NCBI RefSeq assembly: GCF_014199295.1
Contig: NZ_JACIJH010000002.1
Span: 482,348 to 546,347, forward strand
Origin: Sphingopyxis panaciterrulae
GTDB lineage: Bacteria; Pseudomonadota; Alphaproteobacteria; Sphingomonadales; Sphingomonadaceae
Length of the DNA: 64,000 nucleotides
Direction of reading: 5' to 3'
Every line of letters begins with the position of its first letter. Position 1 is the stretch's first letter. Positions 26,580 through 34,720 of this stretch are shown here, one piece after another. The position numbers and the translations under genes were made by a program. The notes under the pieces are model-generated. The model saw nothing but the letters and a program-made list of their open reading frames with translations, was not told the origin of the DNA and did no database searches.

Positions 26580-27068
26580 ATGTCGCTGATGCAGCTTTTC
26601 CTCCGCCTGATGTTCGATCCGTCGCGGCCCGCTCACCGCCGGCGCAAGAGCGACGAGCGCGGCTTCACCCTGACCGAGCTGATGGTCGTGATCTTCATCA
26701 TCGGCCTGCTCGCCACGGTCGTGATGATCAACGTCCTGCCGAGCCAGGACAAGGCGATGGTGACCAAGGCGAAGGCTGATATCGCGACGCTGGAAAATGC
26801 GCTCGAACAATATCGGCTCGACAATCTGACCTATCCGGCGAGCGGCGACGGGCTGAACGCGCTCGTCACCGCGCCGCCCGCGCTCGCGCAGCCCGAACGC
26901 TATCGCCGCGGCGGCTACATCAAGAAGCTGCCCGCCGACCCGTGGGGCCGCCCCTATAATTACCAGGCGCCGGGGGCGAGCGGAGCGGCGTTCGACGTCT
27001 GGTCGTTCGGCGCCGATGGCGCCCCCGGCGGGACCGACGAGAATGCGGATATCCGCGCCGACAGTTAA
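26580..27068 (+). CDS. gspG: major pseudopilin GspG
   Basis: A 162-residue type IV prepilin-like protein. The leader ends DERG and is cleaved before FTLTELMVVIFIIGLLATVV, with the conserved Glu at +5. The C-terminal body contains GDGLNALVTAPP, KKLPADPWGRPYNY and FGADGAPGGTDENADI, the calcium-binding C-terminal segment typical of major pseudopilins. The leader is long (27 residues) if translation begins at 26580; ATG 26589 would shorten it. It is processed by GspO. Confidence 0.95.
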   Translation: MSLMQLFLRLMFDPSRPAHRRRKSDERGFTLTELMVVIFIIGLLATVVMINVLPSQDKAMVTKAKADIATLENALEQYRLDNLTYPASGDGLNALVTAPPALAQPERYRRGGYIKKLPADPWGRPYNYQAPGASGAAFDVWSFGADGAPGGTDENADIRADS

Positions 27069-27516
27069 GCGCCCGCGGCCGAACGGCTTCACGCTCGTCG
27101 AACTGATGGTCGTGCTCGCGATCCTCGCGCTCGCCGCGGCGGCGGTCGTGCTCACCATTCCGGGCGAGGAGCAGCATGTGCGCAGCGAGGCCGACCGGCT
27201 CGCCGCCCGCCTCGCTGCCGCGCGCGATATCGCGGTGATCGAGGGACGCAGTGTCGCGGTCGACCTCGCACCGTCGGGCTATGGCTTCGCGCGCCGCATC
27301 GACGGCGCGTGGGAGCCGCTTCCCGGCCGTGCCTTCGAACGGCGAAGCTGGCCATCCGACGTGCGTGTCGCGGCCGGCGGCGGGCAGGGTGTCGCGCGCA
27401 TTCTCTTCGACCGTGTCGGCACCAGCCCGACGCCGCAGGCCGTCATGCTCAGCGGCGGCGATGCGCGTGAGGTTGTACACGTCTCCGCGGCGGGAGAAGT
27501 CAGCCGTGGCGAATGA
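27043..27516 (+). CDS. gspH: minor pseudopilin GspH
   Basis: A ~157-residue prepilin-like protein. The leader MRISAPTVKRPRPNG is cleaved before FTLVELMVVLAILALAAAAV. A GspH-type body follows with ARDIAVIEGRSVAVDL. I chose ATG 27043, which overlaps the end of gspG by 26 bases and gives a 15-residue basic leader; the upstream in-frame ATG at 27016 is also possible. It is part of the pseudopilus tip complex. Confidence 0.85.
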   Translation: MRISAPTVKRPRPNGFTLVELMVVLAILALAAAAVVLTIPGEEQHVRSEADRLAARLAAARDIAVIEGRSVAVDLAPSGYGFARRIDGAWEPLPGRAFERRSWPSDVRVAAGGGQGVARILFDRVGTSPTPQAVMLSGGDAREVVHVSAAGEVSRGE

Positions 27517-27883
27517 GGGGCCGCTTCCCGGCGAAGGAGGTTTCACCCTTCTCGAAATGCTGGTTGCGCTCAGCATCATCGCCATCGCGGCGCTGACGCT
27601 GGTGCGGCTCGACGCCTATGCGGTACGCAGCGCGGGCGATCTCGACGAAAGCACGATCGCGGGCATCGTTGCGCAGAATCGCGCGGTCGAGCTATGGACC
27701 GACCCCGCGCCGCCGACGATCGGCACCAGCGCGAGCAGCGTCGCCAACGCCGGGCGGACCTGGCGCATCGAGCAGCGCGTCGCAAAGACCGCCGACGACA
27801 GCCTGCTCCGCATCGACCTGACGGTTCGGCCCGAAAGCGGGCGTGGGCAGGCGGTGCTGACGATCATCCGGCCGTCGCGATGA
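27506..27883 (+). CDS. gspI: minor pseudopilin GspI
   Basis: A 125-residue prepilin-like protein. GTG 27506 has GGGAGAAG six bases upstream and gives the leader (M)ANEGPLPGEGG, cleaved before FTLLEMLVALSIIAIAALTL. The body contains VAQNRAVELW and a C-terminal beta region, as in GspI. It overlaps gspH by 11 bases and gspJ by four. Confidence 0.88.
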   Translation: MANEGPLPGEGGFTLLEMLVALSIIAIAALTLVRLDAYAVRSAGDLDESTIAGIVAQNRAVELWTDPAPPTIGTSASSVANAGRTWRIEQRVAKTADDSLLRIDLTVRPESGRGQAVLTIIRPSR

Positions 27884-28617
27884 GGGCCCTTCTCTGTCCC
27901 CTCTCTCCGGTCGTGCCGATCCCGGATCACGTCCGGGGGAAGCACCGTCCTTCTGGCGGCGTCAGAAGAAGGAACGGCCCTTCGACAAGCTCAGGGCGAA
28001 CGGCGGAGAAGGGCGGAAACGGCTTTACGCTCGTCGAGATGCTGATCGCGCTGTCGATCTTCGCCGCCATCGCGGCAATGGGCGTCAGCCTCCTGCGCAG
28101 CAGCGTCGACACGCAGAACACGGTGCAGGCGCGGCTGAAGGCGATGGGCGGGATCAATCGGCTGCGCGCGGTCATGGCCAACGACCTTGCGCAGGCGCTG
28201 CCACGGTCGACGCGCGGCCCCTCGGGCGAGGCGGTGCCCGCCTTCCTCGGTTCGCCGACCGGCTTTGCCTTCGTCCATGCCGGCGCGGCCAATGTCGATG
28301 GCGGACCGCGTCCGGGCATCGAGCGCGTCGGCTATGCGCTGATGACCGGCGAATGGCGCCGCGCGACCCAGCCGATGCTCGACGGCACGCCGCTCGGCGC
28401 GGGCGACCGGCTCGTTGCCGACGTGACCGGCGTCGCGGTGCGCTATCGCGGCGCCGACGGAAATTGGAGCACGACCTGGTCTTCGGACCCCGACGATCGT
28501 CTGCCGCGCGCGGTCGAAGTGCGGCTGACGCGCGCCGGGCGTGAGCCGCTGACCATGCTGTTCCTGACCGCGCCGACGCCGCCGCTGCCGCCGGCTCCCG
28601 AAAGTCCCGCGCCGTGA
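27880..28617 (+). CDS. gspJ: minor pseudopilin GspJ with repeat-derived long leader
   Basis: A 245-residue prepilin-like protein. The mature part starts FTLVEMLIALSIFAAIAAMG and continues with the GspJ body (GGINRLRAVMANDLAQALPR, later AVEVRLTRAG). The start overlaps the gspI stop (ATGA), which implies a 48-residue leader. Its codons include a dispersed intergenic repeat (27978-28003, encoding GPSTSSGRT) and an older REP-like fragment. The only other plausible start is GTG 27913, still leaving 37 residues. Such leaders are normally 6-25 residues. The frame remains open, so the gene is probably functional. Confidence 0.88.
   Translation: MRALLCPLSPVVPIPDHVRGKHRPSGGVRRRNGPSTSSGRTAEKGGNGFTLVEMLIALSIFAAIAAMGVSLLRSSVDTQNTVQARLKAMGGINRLRAVMANDLAQALPRSTRGPSGEAVPAFLGSPTGFAFVHAGAANVDGGPRPGIERVGYALMTGEWRRATQPMLDGTPLGAGDRLVADVTGVAVRYRGADGNWSTTWSSDPDDRLPRAVEVRLTRAGREPLTMLFLTAPTPPLPPAPESPAP
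27978..28003 (+). repeat. dispersed short repeat inside the gspJ leader
   Basis: The 26-bp unit begins CCCTTCGACAAGCTCAGGGC. It is a repeat form I recognise as common between genes in sphingomonad chromosomes. Here it is read in frame as PSTSSGRT within the prepilin leader. Confidence 0.6.
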
Positions 28618-29621
28618 CCCGCCCGCCGCAGGCCGAGCGCGGCGCCGCGCTGCTGACCGTGCTGCTGCTCGTCGCGGTGATGGCGGTGATCGCGGCGACC
28701 GCGCTCGACCGGTTGACGCTCGCGACGCGCATTGCGGGAAGCGCCGCCGCGGTCGATCAGGGGCGTGCCTACAGCTTCGCCGCCGAGCAGATCGCGCTGC
28801 GCCGCGTCGCCGATCTCGTGGCGCGCGATCCGGCCAAATTGACGCTGGCGGGCAACTGGCTCGGTCGCGATTTCGTGCTGCCGCTGCCCGGCGGGCAGGG
28901 AACGGCACGGCTGACCGACGCCAACAATTGCTTCAACCTCAACAGCCTCGCCGCCGAAACCGTGCCCGGCCGGCTCAGCCAGCGGGCCGGCGCGGTCGGC
29001 CAGTTCACCGAGCTGATGGTGCTGCTCGGCATCGATCGCGGAGTGGCGCAGGGCATTGCGGGCGCCGCCGCCGACTGGATTGACAGTGACGGCAACGAAG
29101 GCCGGCAAGGCGCCGAGGACGGCGTCTATCGCGCGTTGCAGGCGAGCTATCTGCCCGCCAACCGCAAGATGGCCGATGTCAGCGAATTGCGCGCGGTGCG
29201 CGGCGTTACGCCGAAAATCTATGCGCGGCTCAAGCCCTGGCTGTGCGTGCTGCCGGTCGCCGAGCCGGTGCAGCTCAACGTCAACACGCTCGCCCCCGCA
29301 CAGGCGCCGCTGCTCGCGATGCTGCTGCCGGGCAAGCTCGGCCTTGCGGACGCGCGTGCGGTGCTGGCGGCGCGGCCCGTCGGCGGCTATGGCAGCAGCG
29401 TGCGATTCTGGGCGGCCGGGCCGCTCGCACAGATCAAGCCGCGCGACGATGTCGCCACGCAGGCCGGGGTGACCAGCCGCTGGCTCGCGCTCAGGACGCA
29501 AGTGACGCTGGGGGACGGGGATTTGACAGCCAATTCGCTCATCGATGCCTGGGGCGGTGCCCCCGCCGCGGGCGCCGCGCCGCCGGCGATCGTGCGGCGC
29601 GATTGGGGCGAGAGCGACTGA
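28614..29621 (+). CDS. gspK: minor pseudopilin GspK
   Basis: A 335-residue protein. It begins at a GTG overlapping the gspJ stop. The short leader MTRPPQAERG is cleaved before AALLTVLLLVAVMAVIAATA. GspK lacks the +5 glutamate found in other pseudopilins, and this one does too. The large alpha domain (NCFNLNSLAAE, then IDRGVAQGIAGAAADWIDSD) and paired helix-hairpin regions (MADVSELRAVRGVTPKIYAR) fit GspK, which caps the pseudopilus tip. Confidence 0.93.
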   Translation: MTRPPQAERGAALLTVLLLVAVMAVIAATALDRLTLATRIAGSAAAVDQGRAYSFAAEQIALRRVADLVARDPAKLTLAGNWLGRDFVLPLPGGQGTARLTDANNCFNLNSLAAETVPGRLSQRAGAVGQFTELMVLLGIDRGVAQGIAGAAADWIDSDGNEGRQGAEDGVYRALQASYLPANRKMADVSELRAVRGVTPKIYARLKPWLCVLPVAEPVQLNVNTLAPAQAPLLAMLLPGKLGLADARAVLAARPVGGYGSSVRFWAAGPLAQIKPRDDVATQAGVTSRWLALRTQVTLGDGDLTANSLIDAWGGAPAAGAAPPAIVRRDWGESD

Positions 29622-29622
29622 C

Positions 29623-30774
29623 GTGGCCCGCAGCTTCCTTCTCTGGCTGCCGCCGCTATCGGCGCTCGATGGTTCCGATGCGCCCGCCGATGTCGCCTGG
29701 CTGCGCGTCGAAGACGGGGCGATCGTCGATTCGGGGCAGGACGACGGCTGGGTCGACGCCTGGGAACGTTCCGACGACGCGGTCGAGAGCGACGACCGGC
29801 TGATCGCGCTTGCGCCCGCCGCCGACGTCCCGCTGCGCTGGCACCATTTCCCCGACGCCGCGCCCGCGCAGGCGGCCGCCGCGGCGCGGATCGAGGCATT
29901 GCGGGACAGCCTCGGCGACCCCGCAAGCCTGCACGTCGTCGCCGGCACGCCCGCGTCGGCAGGGCAGGCGGTGCCGGTCGCGGTGACGAGCCACGCGGCG
30001 ATGACCGCCTGGACCGTCTGGCTTGCGGCGCGCGAGCTGGAGGTGGCGGCGATCCTGCCCGCCGCCGCGACGGTGCCGCCGCCCGAACCCGACGCGCTCT
30101 GGTCGGCCGAGGTCGGCGGCGAACAGATCATACGCACCGCCGACCGCGCCTATGTGTCCGACCCCGCGCTCGACCCGTTGATCGCCGCCGGTCGCGACAT
30201 CGCGCCGCTCGATCCCGATGTGATGCGCGAGGCGCTGCTCCTCTCGCTGGCCGCGCCGCCGCTCGATCTCCTCAGCGGCGCGTGGAGGCCGAAGCGGCGC
30301 TGGGCGCTCGACCCGGCGCTGCTGCGGCTCGGCAAGCGCCTGCTCGCCGCGCTCGTCCTCGTCAGCCTGGCGATTCCGCTCGTCCACGCGCTAAGACTCG
30401 CGTCCGACACGCGCCGCGCCGACGAAGCCGTTGTCGCAACGGCGAAGAAGGCGGGGGTGACCGCGCCCGACGCCGCGGCGGCCGAGGCCGAGCTCGACCG
30501 GCGCCTCGCCGCGGCGGGCGGCGGGCCGCTCGCCTTTTCGGTGCCGGCTTCGGCGCTCTTCGGTGCGATGCGCGACACGCCGGGCGTGACGCTCAAATCG
30601 CTGTCGCACCGCACCGACGGCACGCTGACGACGACGCTCGCGGCGCCGCGGGTCGACGATCTCAACCAGGTGCTGCTTGCGCTGCAGGCACGCGGCTATC
30701 GCGTCACCGCGCAGCCGATGGCGGGCACCGACGGGCAGCAGATGGCCAATATCACGGTGCGAGCGGTGCCATGA
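29623..30774 (+). CDS. gspL: type II secretion protein GspL
   Basis: A 383-residue protein. The cytoplasmic actin-like domain occupies about 1-235. A single membrane helix lies at about 240-258 (LAALVLVSLAIPLVHALR), and a ferredoxin-like periplasmic domain at about 300-383 (MRDTPGVTLKSLSHRTDG, then VLLALQARGYRVTAQP). It starts at a GTG one base beyond the gspK stop. GspL recruits GspE to the membrane and pairs with GspM. Confidence 0.9.
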   Translation: MARSFLLWLPPLSALDGSDAPADVAWLRVEDGAIVDSGQDDGWVDAWERSDDAVESDDRLIALAPAADVPLRWHHFPDAAPAQAAAAARIEALRDSLGDPASLHVVAGTPASAGQAVPVAVTSHAAMTAWTVWLAARELEVAAILPAAATVPPPEPDALWSAEVGGEQIIRTADRAYVSDPALDPLIAAGRDIAPLDPDVMREALLLSLAAPPLDLLSGAWRPKRRWALDPALLRLGKRLLAALVLVSLAIPLVHALRLASDTRRADEAVVATAKKAGVTAPDAAAAEAELDRRLAAAGGGPLAFSVPASALFGAMRDTPGVTLKSLSHRTDGTLTTTLAAPRVDDLNQVLLALQARGYRVTAQPMAGTDGQQMANITVRAVP

Positions 30775-31253
30775 GCGAACGGATACGAAACTGGTGGGCA
30801 GGATTGTCGCAGCGCGAGCGCTGGCTCGTCGGTGTTGCGGCGCTGCTCACGCTCGGCGCGCTGTTCTGGGCGCTCGGCCGTCCGACCTATGCCGCCTTCG
30901 CGAGCCTCGAGGCCGATCACAGGACCGCGATAGAAAGGGAAGGGCGCGTCGCTGCCAAGGCGCAATTGTTGGCGCGGCGCCCCGCGAAAACGGTTGCGGC
31001 GGCGACCGATGCCGCCCCGATCGACCAGTTTCTCGCCCAGTCGGCGGGCGAGATCGGGCTGACGCTCGATCGCAACGAGGCGCGCGGGACCGATCAGGCG
31101 ACCATCGCAATCGCGACGGCCAAGGCGCCGGTCCTCACCGACTGGCTCGCCGCGCTCGAAGGACAGGGTTTCATCGTCGACCAGCTCAGCATCACGCCCG
31201 CCGCCGACGGCACCGTCGGCATGACCGCCGAGCTTCGGAGGGCCGCGCCATGA
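30771..31253 (+). CDS. gspM: type II secretion protein GspM
   Basis: A 160-residue bitopic protein. One helix lies at about 17-38 (LVGVAALLTLGALFWALG), followed by a coiled region (FASLEADHRTAIEREGRVAA) and a periplasmic ferredoxin-like domain (LTDWLAALEGQGFIVDQLSI). The start overlaps the gspL stop (ATGA) and the stop overlaps gspN. It is the partner of GspL. Confidence 0.9.
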   Translation: MSERIRNWWAGLSQRERWLVGVAALLTLGALFWALGRPTYAAFASLEADHRTAIEREGRVAAKAQLLARRPAKTVAAATDAAPIDQFLAQSAGEIGLTLDRNEARGTDQATIAIATAKAPVLTDWLAALEGQGFIVDQLSITPAADGTVGMTAELRRAAP

Positions 31254-31969
31254 GTCGCGCACGCAGGCTCTGGTTGGGCGCGGCATTGCTGCTCGCGCTG
31301 GTGCTGATCGCCCTGACCTTTCCGATGCGTCTCGCGCTTGCCTGGGCGGGTGCGGGCGAGGCCGGCATCGCGGCGCGCGAGGTTCGCGGGTCGATCTGGT
31401 CGGGCGAGCTGGTCGAGGCGCGGCTCGGCGCGCTGCCGCTCGGCACGGTGGCCGCCAGCCTGTCGCCGCTCGCCTTGCTGACCGGCGATGTCGACCTTGC
31501 CTTCGCGCGAAGCGACGAGCGCCTCGGCGCTCTCTCGGGCCGCCTCCACGGCAGCCATCCGCGCGGGGTATCGGACGTCAACGGGGTCGCGACGCTCGCC
31601 GGAGGTCTCGGCCCGATTCCCGTCGACAGCTTGCGTTTCGAGGGCGCGACGCTGCGCTTCGATGCCGACGGCCGGTGCGCCCAGGCAGGCGGCCGCCTGC
31701 AACTCGCGGTCGCAGTCCCGATCGCTGGGCTCGACCTCTCACGCGGTCTGTCGGGGCCGCTGCGCTGCGCCGACGGCCGCGCGCAGGCGGCGCTCGCCAG
31801 CCAGTCGGGGATGGAACGGCTGACGCTGACGTTCGACGGCAAGGGTACGTGGCGCGCGCGGTTCGCGATCCGCGTCGATGACGACCCGGCGATGGCCGCT
31901 ACCCTCGCCGCGATCGGATTCAAGGCGGGACCGGACGGGTTCGGGCTGACGACCGCCGGCCGCTTCTGA
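31250..31969 (+). CDS. gspN: type II secretion protein GspN
   Basis: A 239-residue protein with an N-terminal membrane helix (LGAALLLALVLIALTFPM). A mostly beta-strand periplasmic region follows: ARLGALPLGTVAASLSPLAL, then GLSGPLRCADGRAQ with a Cys pair. GspN is an accessory component found in part of the type II systems. It overlaps gspM by four bases. Confidence 0.85.
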   Translation: MSRARRLWLGAALLLALVLIALTFPMRLALAWAGAGEAGIAAREVRGSIWSGELVEARLGALPLGTVAASLSPLALLTGDVDLAFARSDERLGALSGRLHGSHPRGVSDVNGVATLAGGLGPIPVDSLRFEGATLRFDADGRCAQAGGRLQLAVAVPIAGLDLSRGLSGPLRCADGRAQAALASQSGMERLTLTFDGKGTWRARFAIRVDDDPAMAATLAAIGFKAGPDGFGLTTAGRF

Positions 31970-31970
31970 C

Positions 31971-32741
31971 ATGTCGGTTCCGGACGCCTTGCCGTGGGGC
32001 GCGGGCGTCGCTCTGGCGGCCGCGCTCGGCGTTGTCTTCGGTAGCTTCATCGCGACTTTGGTGCTGCGCTGGCCTTCGGATCGTTCGGTCCTCGGGCGAT
32101 CGCAGTGCGACGGATGCGGCCGGCCGCTCGGCGCGCGCGACCTCGTTCCCCTGCTGTCGGCGATGCTGATGCGCGGACGGTGTCGCCGCTGCGGCGCACC
32201 GATCGACCCGTTCCACGGCCGCGTCGAACTGGCATCCGGCCTGATCGGGACCGGCGCCCTGGCGCTGATGCCGGGGGTGACGGGGTGGCTGTGGGCGCTG
32301 TTCGGCTGGCTGCTGCTGCCGCTCGCGCTGCTCGACGCGCGGCATTTCTGGTTGCCCGACCGGCTCAATGCACTGCTAGCGATCGCCGGCCTGCTGTTCG
32401 CCGGTCCGCTCCTAGACACGACGCTCGGCGATCGCTGGATCGGGGCGCTTGCGGGCGGCGGATCGCTGGCGCTCGCCGCCTGGTCCTATCGCCGCTGGCG
32501 CGGGATGGAAGGCATGGGCGGCGGCGATCCGAAGCTCGTCGCGGCGATCGGCGCCTGGCTCGGCTGGCAGGCCTTGCCGTTGATGCTGCTGCTCGCCAGT
32601 CTCGGCGGCATCGGCTGGGCGCTTGCCGCCCAACGAAAAGGGGACCCGCCGCTCGCCGAGCAACGGGTCCCCTTCGGTGTCTTCGCCTGCGCCGCGGCCT
32701 TCGCCGCGGTGCCGCTGTGGCCGTTGATCAGCGGCCTATAA
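31971..32741 (+). CDS. gspO: prepilin peptidase/N-methylase GspO
   Basis: A 256-residue polytopic aspartic peptidase. The zinc-binding CDGC and CRRC pairs are at about 47-74. The first catalytic aspartate is in LLDARHFWLPD and the second in GMGGGDPKL. It cleaves the leaders of GspG-K and methylates the new N-terminus. It starts one base after the gspN stop and completes the operon. Its last 100 bases also contain a terminator serving the convergent pal gene. Confidence 0.94.
   Translation: MSVPDALPWGAGVALAAALGVVFGSFIATLVLRWPSDRSVLGRSQCDGCGRPLGARDLVPLLSAMLMRGRCRRCGAPIDPFHGRVELASGLIGTGALALMPGVTGWLWALFGWLLLPLALLDARHFWLPDRLNALLAIAGLLFAGPLLDTTLGDRWIGALAGGGSLALAAWSYRRWRGMEGMGGGDPKLVAAIGAWLGWQALPLMLLLASLGGIGWALAAQRKGDPPLAEQRVPFGVFACAAAFAAVPLWPLISGL
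32637..32675 (-). terminator. Rho-independent terminator of the tol-pal operon, inside gspO
   Basis: An 11-bp perfect stem (AAGGGGACCCG at 32639-32649 with its complement at 32665-32675) is followed, when read on the minus strand, by TTTTCGTT. No T-run follows in the plus direction. It therefore terminates the minus-strand transcript about 55 bases past the pal stop, while being translated as part of gspO. Confidence 0.7.
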
Positions 32742-33243
32742 CGACCGTCACCGCGCGGCGGTTCTGCGCCCAGGCTTCCTCGTTCGATCCGAGCGCCGCC
32801 GGGCGTTCCTTGCCATAGCTGATGACGTTGATCCGCGACGGATCGATGCCCAGCGAGGCGAGATAATTCTTCGCCGCATTGGCGCGGCGCTCACCGAGCG
32901 CGATATTATAGTCGCGGGTGCCGCGTTCGTCGGCATGACCCTCCAGCGTCACGCGGACGGCGGGGTTGCGCTGGAGCCACTGCGCCTGGCTGCGTAGCGT
33001 AGCCTGATCCTCGGCATCGACATTATATTGGTCGAAATCGAAGAAGATGCGGTCCGACGACACATTGGCAACGAAGTCCTGCTGCGATCCCGGAATCACG
33101 GCGTTGCCGATACCGGTGTCGGTGGACCCGGTGTCGGTACCCTCGGGGGCGGGCGGCAGTTCCTCGGGCGCCTTCTTGGCGCAGGCGCCGACCGCCAGCA
33201 TGGCGACGGCTGCAAGCATGGCGGTCGTTCTACGTATCGTCAT
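32728..33243 (-). CDS. pal: peptidoglycan-associated lipoprotein Pal
   Basis: A 171-residue outer-membrane lipoprotein. The lipobox VGAC gives lipidated Cys21. A short Pro/Thr-rich linker precedes the OmpA-like peptidoglycan-binding domain: IFFDFDQYNVDAEDQATLRS, VTLEGHADERGTRDYN, ALGERRANAAKNYL, and the final QNRRAVTVVIGR. It is the last gene of tolQRAB-pal and works with TolB in outer-membrane constriction and integrity. Confidence 0.96.
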   Translation of the reverse strand: MTIRRTTAMLAAVAMLAVGACAKKAPEELPPAPEGTDTGSTDTGIGNAVIPGSQQDFVANVSSDRIFFDFDQYNVDAEDQATLRSQAQWLQRNPAVRVTLEGHADERGTRDYNIALGERRANAAKNYLASLGIDPSRINVISYGKERPAALGSNEEAWAQNRRAVTVVIGR

Positions 33244-33350
33244 GGCATGGGTCCTCTTCTGTTGTCGTCTTCAATGGGATGGAGCGGGGAATTAACCCAC
33301 GTTAGAATAGTAATTGCAACCCCAGTCGCGGCTTTTGGTTCCGCTTGCCG

Positions 33351-34715
33351 CTAGGGCAGGATGGGGCCCCAGCTCGGGTCGGAGCCGTCGCGCGGGGTCG
33401 GCAGGCGGCGCAGGTTCACGCCGGTCAGGTCGACCTGCCAGATCGTCGACTTGCCGGTACGGCCCGGCGTGGTGCGGAAGAACTGGATCACGCGCCCGTT
33501 CGGCGACCAGGTCGGCGCTTCGTCCTGCCAACTGTTGGTCAGCATCCGCTCGCCTCCGCCCGACGGGGTCATCACCCCGATGCGGAATTCGCCGCCACCC
33601 ATTTTGGTGAAGGCGATCAGGTCGCCGCGCGGCGACCATTCGGGGGTCGCATAGCGCCCGCCGCCGAAGCTGATCCGCCGCTGCTGCGATCCGTCGATGT
33701 TCATCGTATAGATTTGCTGGCCGCCCGAGCGGTCGCTTTCGAACACGATCTTCTTGCCGTCGGGCGAGAAGCTGCCGCCGACGTCGATCCCAGGCGCGTT
33801 GGTCAGGCGCACCGGCGTGCCGCCGTCGGCCGAGATGCGATAGATGTCGGTATTGCCGCCGACCGCCATCGAATAGAGGATCTGCCGCCCGTCGGGCGAC
33901 CAGCGCGGCGCGAAGGTCGCGTTGCCGCTTTCGGTCACCAGCTTCTGCGTCCCCGCCGCCACGTCATAGATGAACACGCGGACGCGGTTGTTCAGATAGC
34001 TGACATAGACGATCTTCTTGTAGTCGGGTGAAAAGCGCGGGCTGATCGCCAGCGCTTGGCCGTTGGTGATGAATTTGTGGTTGCCGCCGTCCGAATCCAT
34101 GATCGCGAGCTGCTTGACGCGGTTCCCCTTCGGCCCGCTCTCGGCGATATAGGCGATGCGGCTGTCGAAGAAGGGCGCCTCGCCCGACAGGCGCGAATAG
34201 ATGGCGTCGGCGCATTTGTGCGCGGCGCGGCGCCAGTCGCCGGGCTGGATCTCGAATCCCTGGCGCACCAGTTCGCTGCCGAGCGCGGTGTCATAGAGAT
34301 AGCAGCCGACGATGAAGCCGCCGGTGCCGGTCGCGCGGACGAAACCGTGGACGACATTCTCCGCATTGCGCGCCTTCCAGTCGGCGAAGCGCGGTGCGGT
34401 GACCTCGGCCATGGTGATCGCCCGCACGCTGCCCGGCCCGAGCGGCGCGTAGAGGCCGCTGCGCTCGAGGTCGGCGGCGATGACCTCGCCGATCTGCCGA
34501 CCCAGAGTGTCGGTGCGCAGGCCAGCGACGGTGGTGACCGACGGGGTCGCGAAGGCGGGAACCGCGATGACGGTGCGCTCCTGCGATAGCTGCCCCTCGA
34601 TCGTCTCGCGGGGCTCGGTCGGAACGACGGTGGGCGGGGTCGGCGCCGCTTCCTGCGCGAGAACGGGCGCCGCGGTCAGCAGCAGGGCGAGCGAAAGACT
34701 GGTGCGAAAGGGCAT
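33351..34715 (-). CDS. tolB: Tol-Pal system periplasmic protein TolB
   Basis: A 454-residue periplasmic protein. The signal peptide MPFRTSLSLALLLTAAPVLA is followed by an N-terminal domain (VPAFATPSVTTVAGLRTDTL) and a six-bladed beta-propeller of repeated units such as SPRFSPDYKKIVYVSY, APRWSPDGRQILYSMA, GGSFSPDGKKIVFESD and TPEWSPRGDLIAF. It lies between tolA and pal on the minus strand. Confidence 0.96.
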   Translation of the reverse strand: MPFRTSLSLALLLTAAPVLAQEAAPTPPTVVPTEPRETIEGQLSQERTVIAVPAFATPSVTTVAGLRTDTLGRQIGEVIAADLERSGLYAPLGPGSVRAITMAEVTAPRFADWKARNAENVVHGFVRATGTGGFIVGCYLYDTALGSELVRQGFEIQPGDWRRAAHKCADAIYSRLSGEAPFFDSRIAYIAESGPKGNRVKQLAIMDSDGGNHKFITNGQALAISPRFSPDYKKIVYVSYLNNRVRVFIYDVAAGTQKLVTESGNATFAPRWSPDGRQILYSMAVGGNTDIYRISADGGTPVRLTNAPGIDVGGSFSPDGKKIVFESDRSGGQQIYTMNIDGSQQRRISFGGGRYATPEWSPRGDLIAFTKMGGGEFRIGVMTPSGGGERMLTNSWQDEAPTWSPNGRVIQFFRTTPGRTGKSTIWQVDLTGVNLRRLPTPRDGSDPSWGPILP

Positions 34716-34720
34716 GTCTC

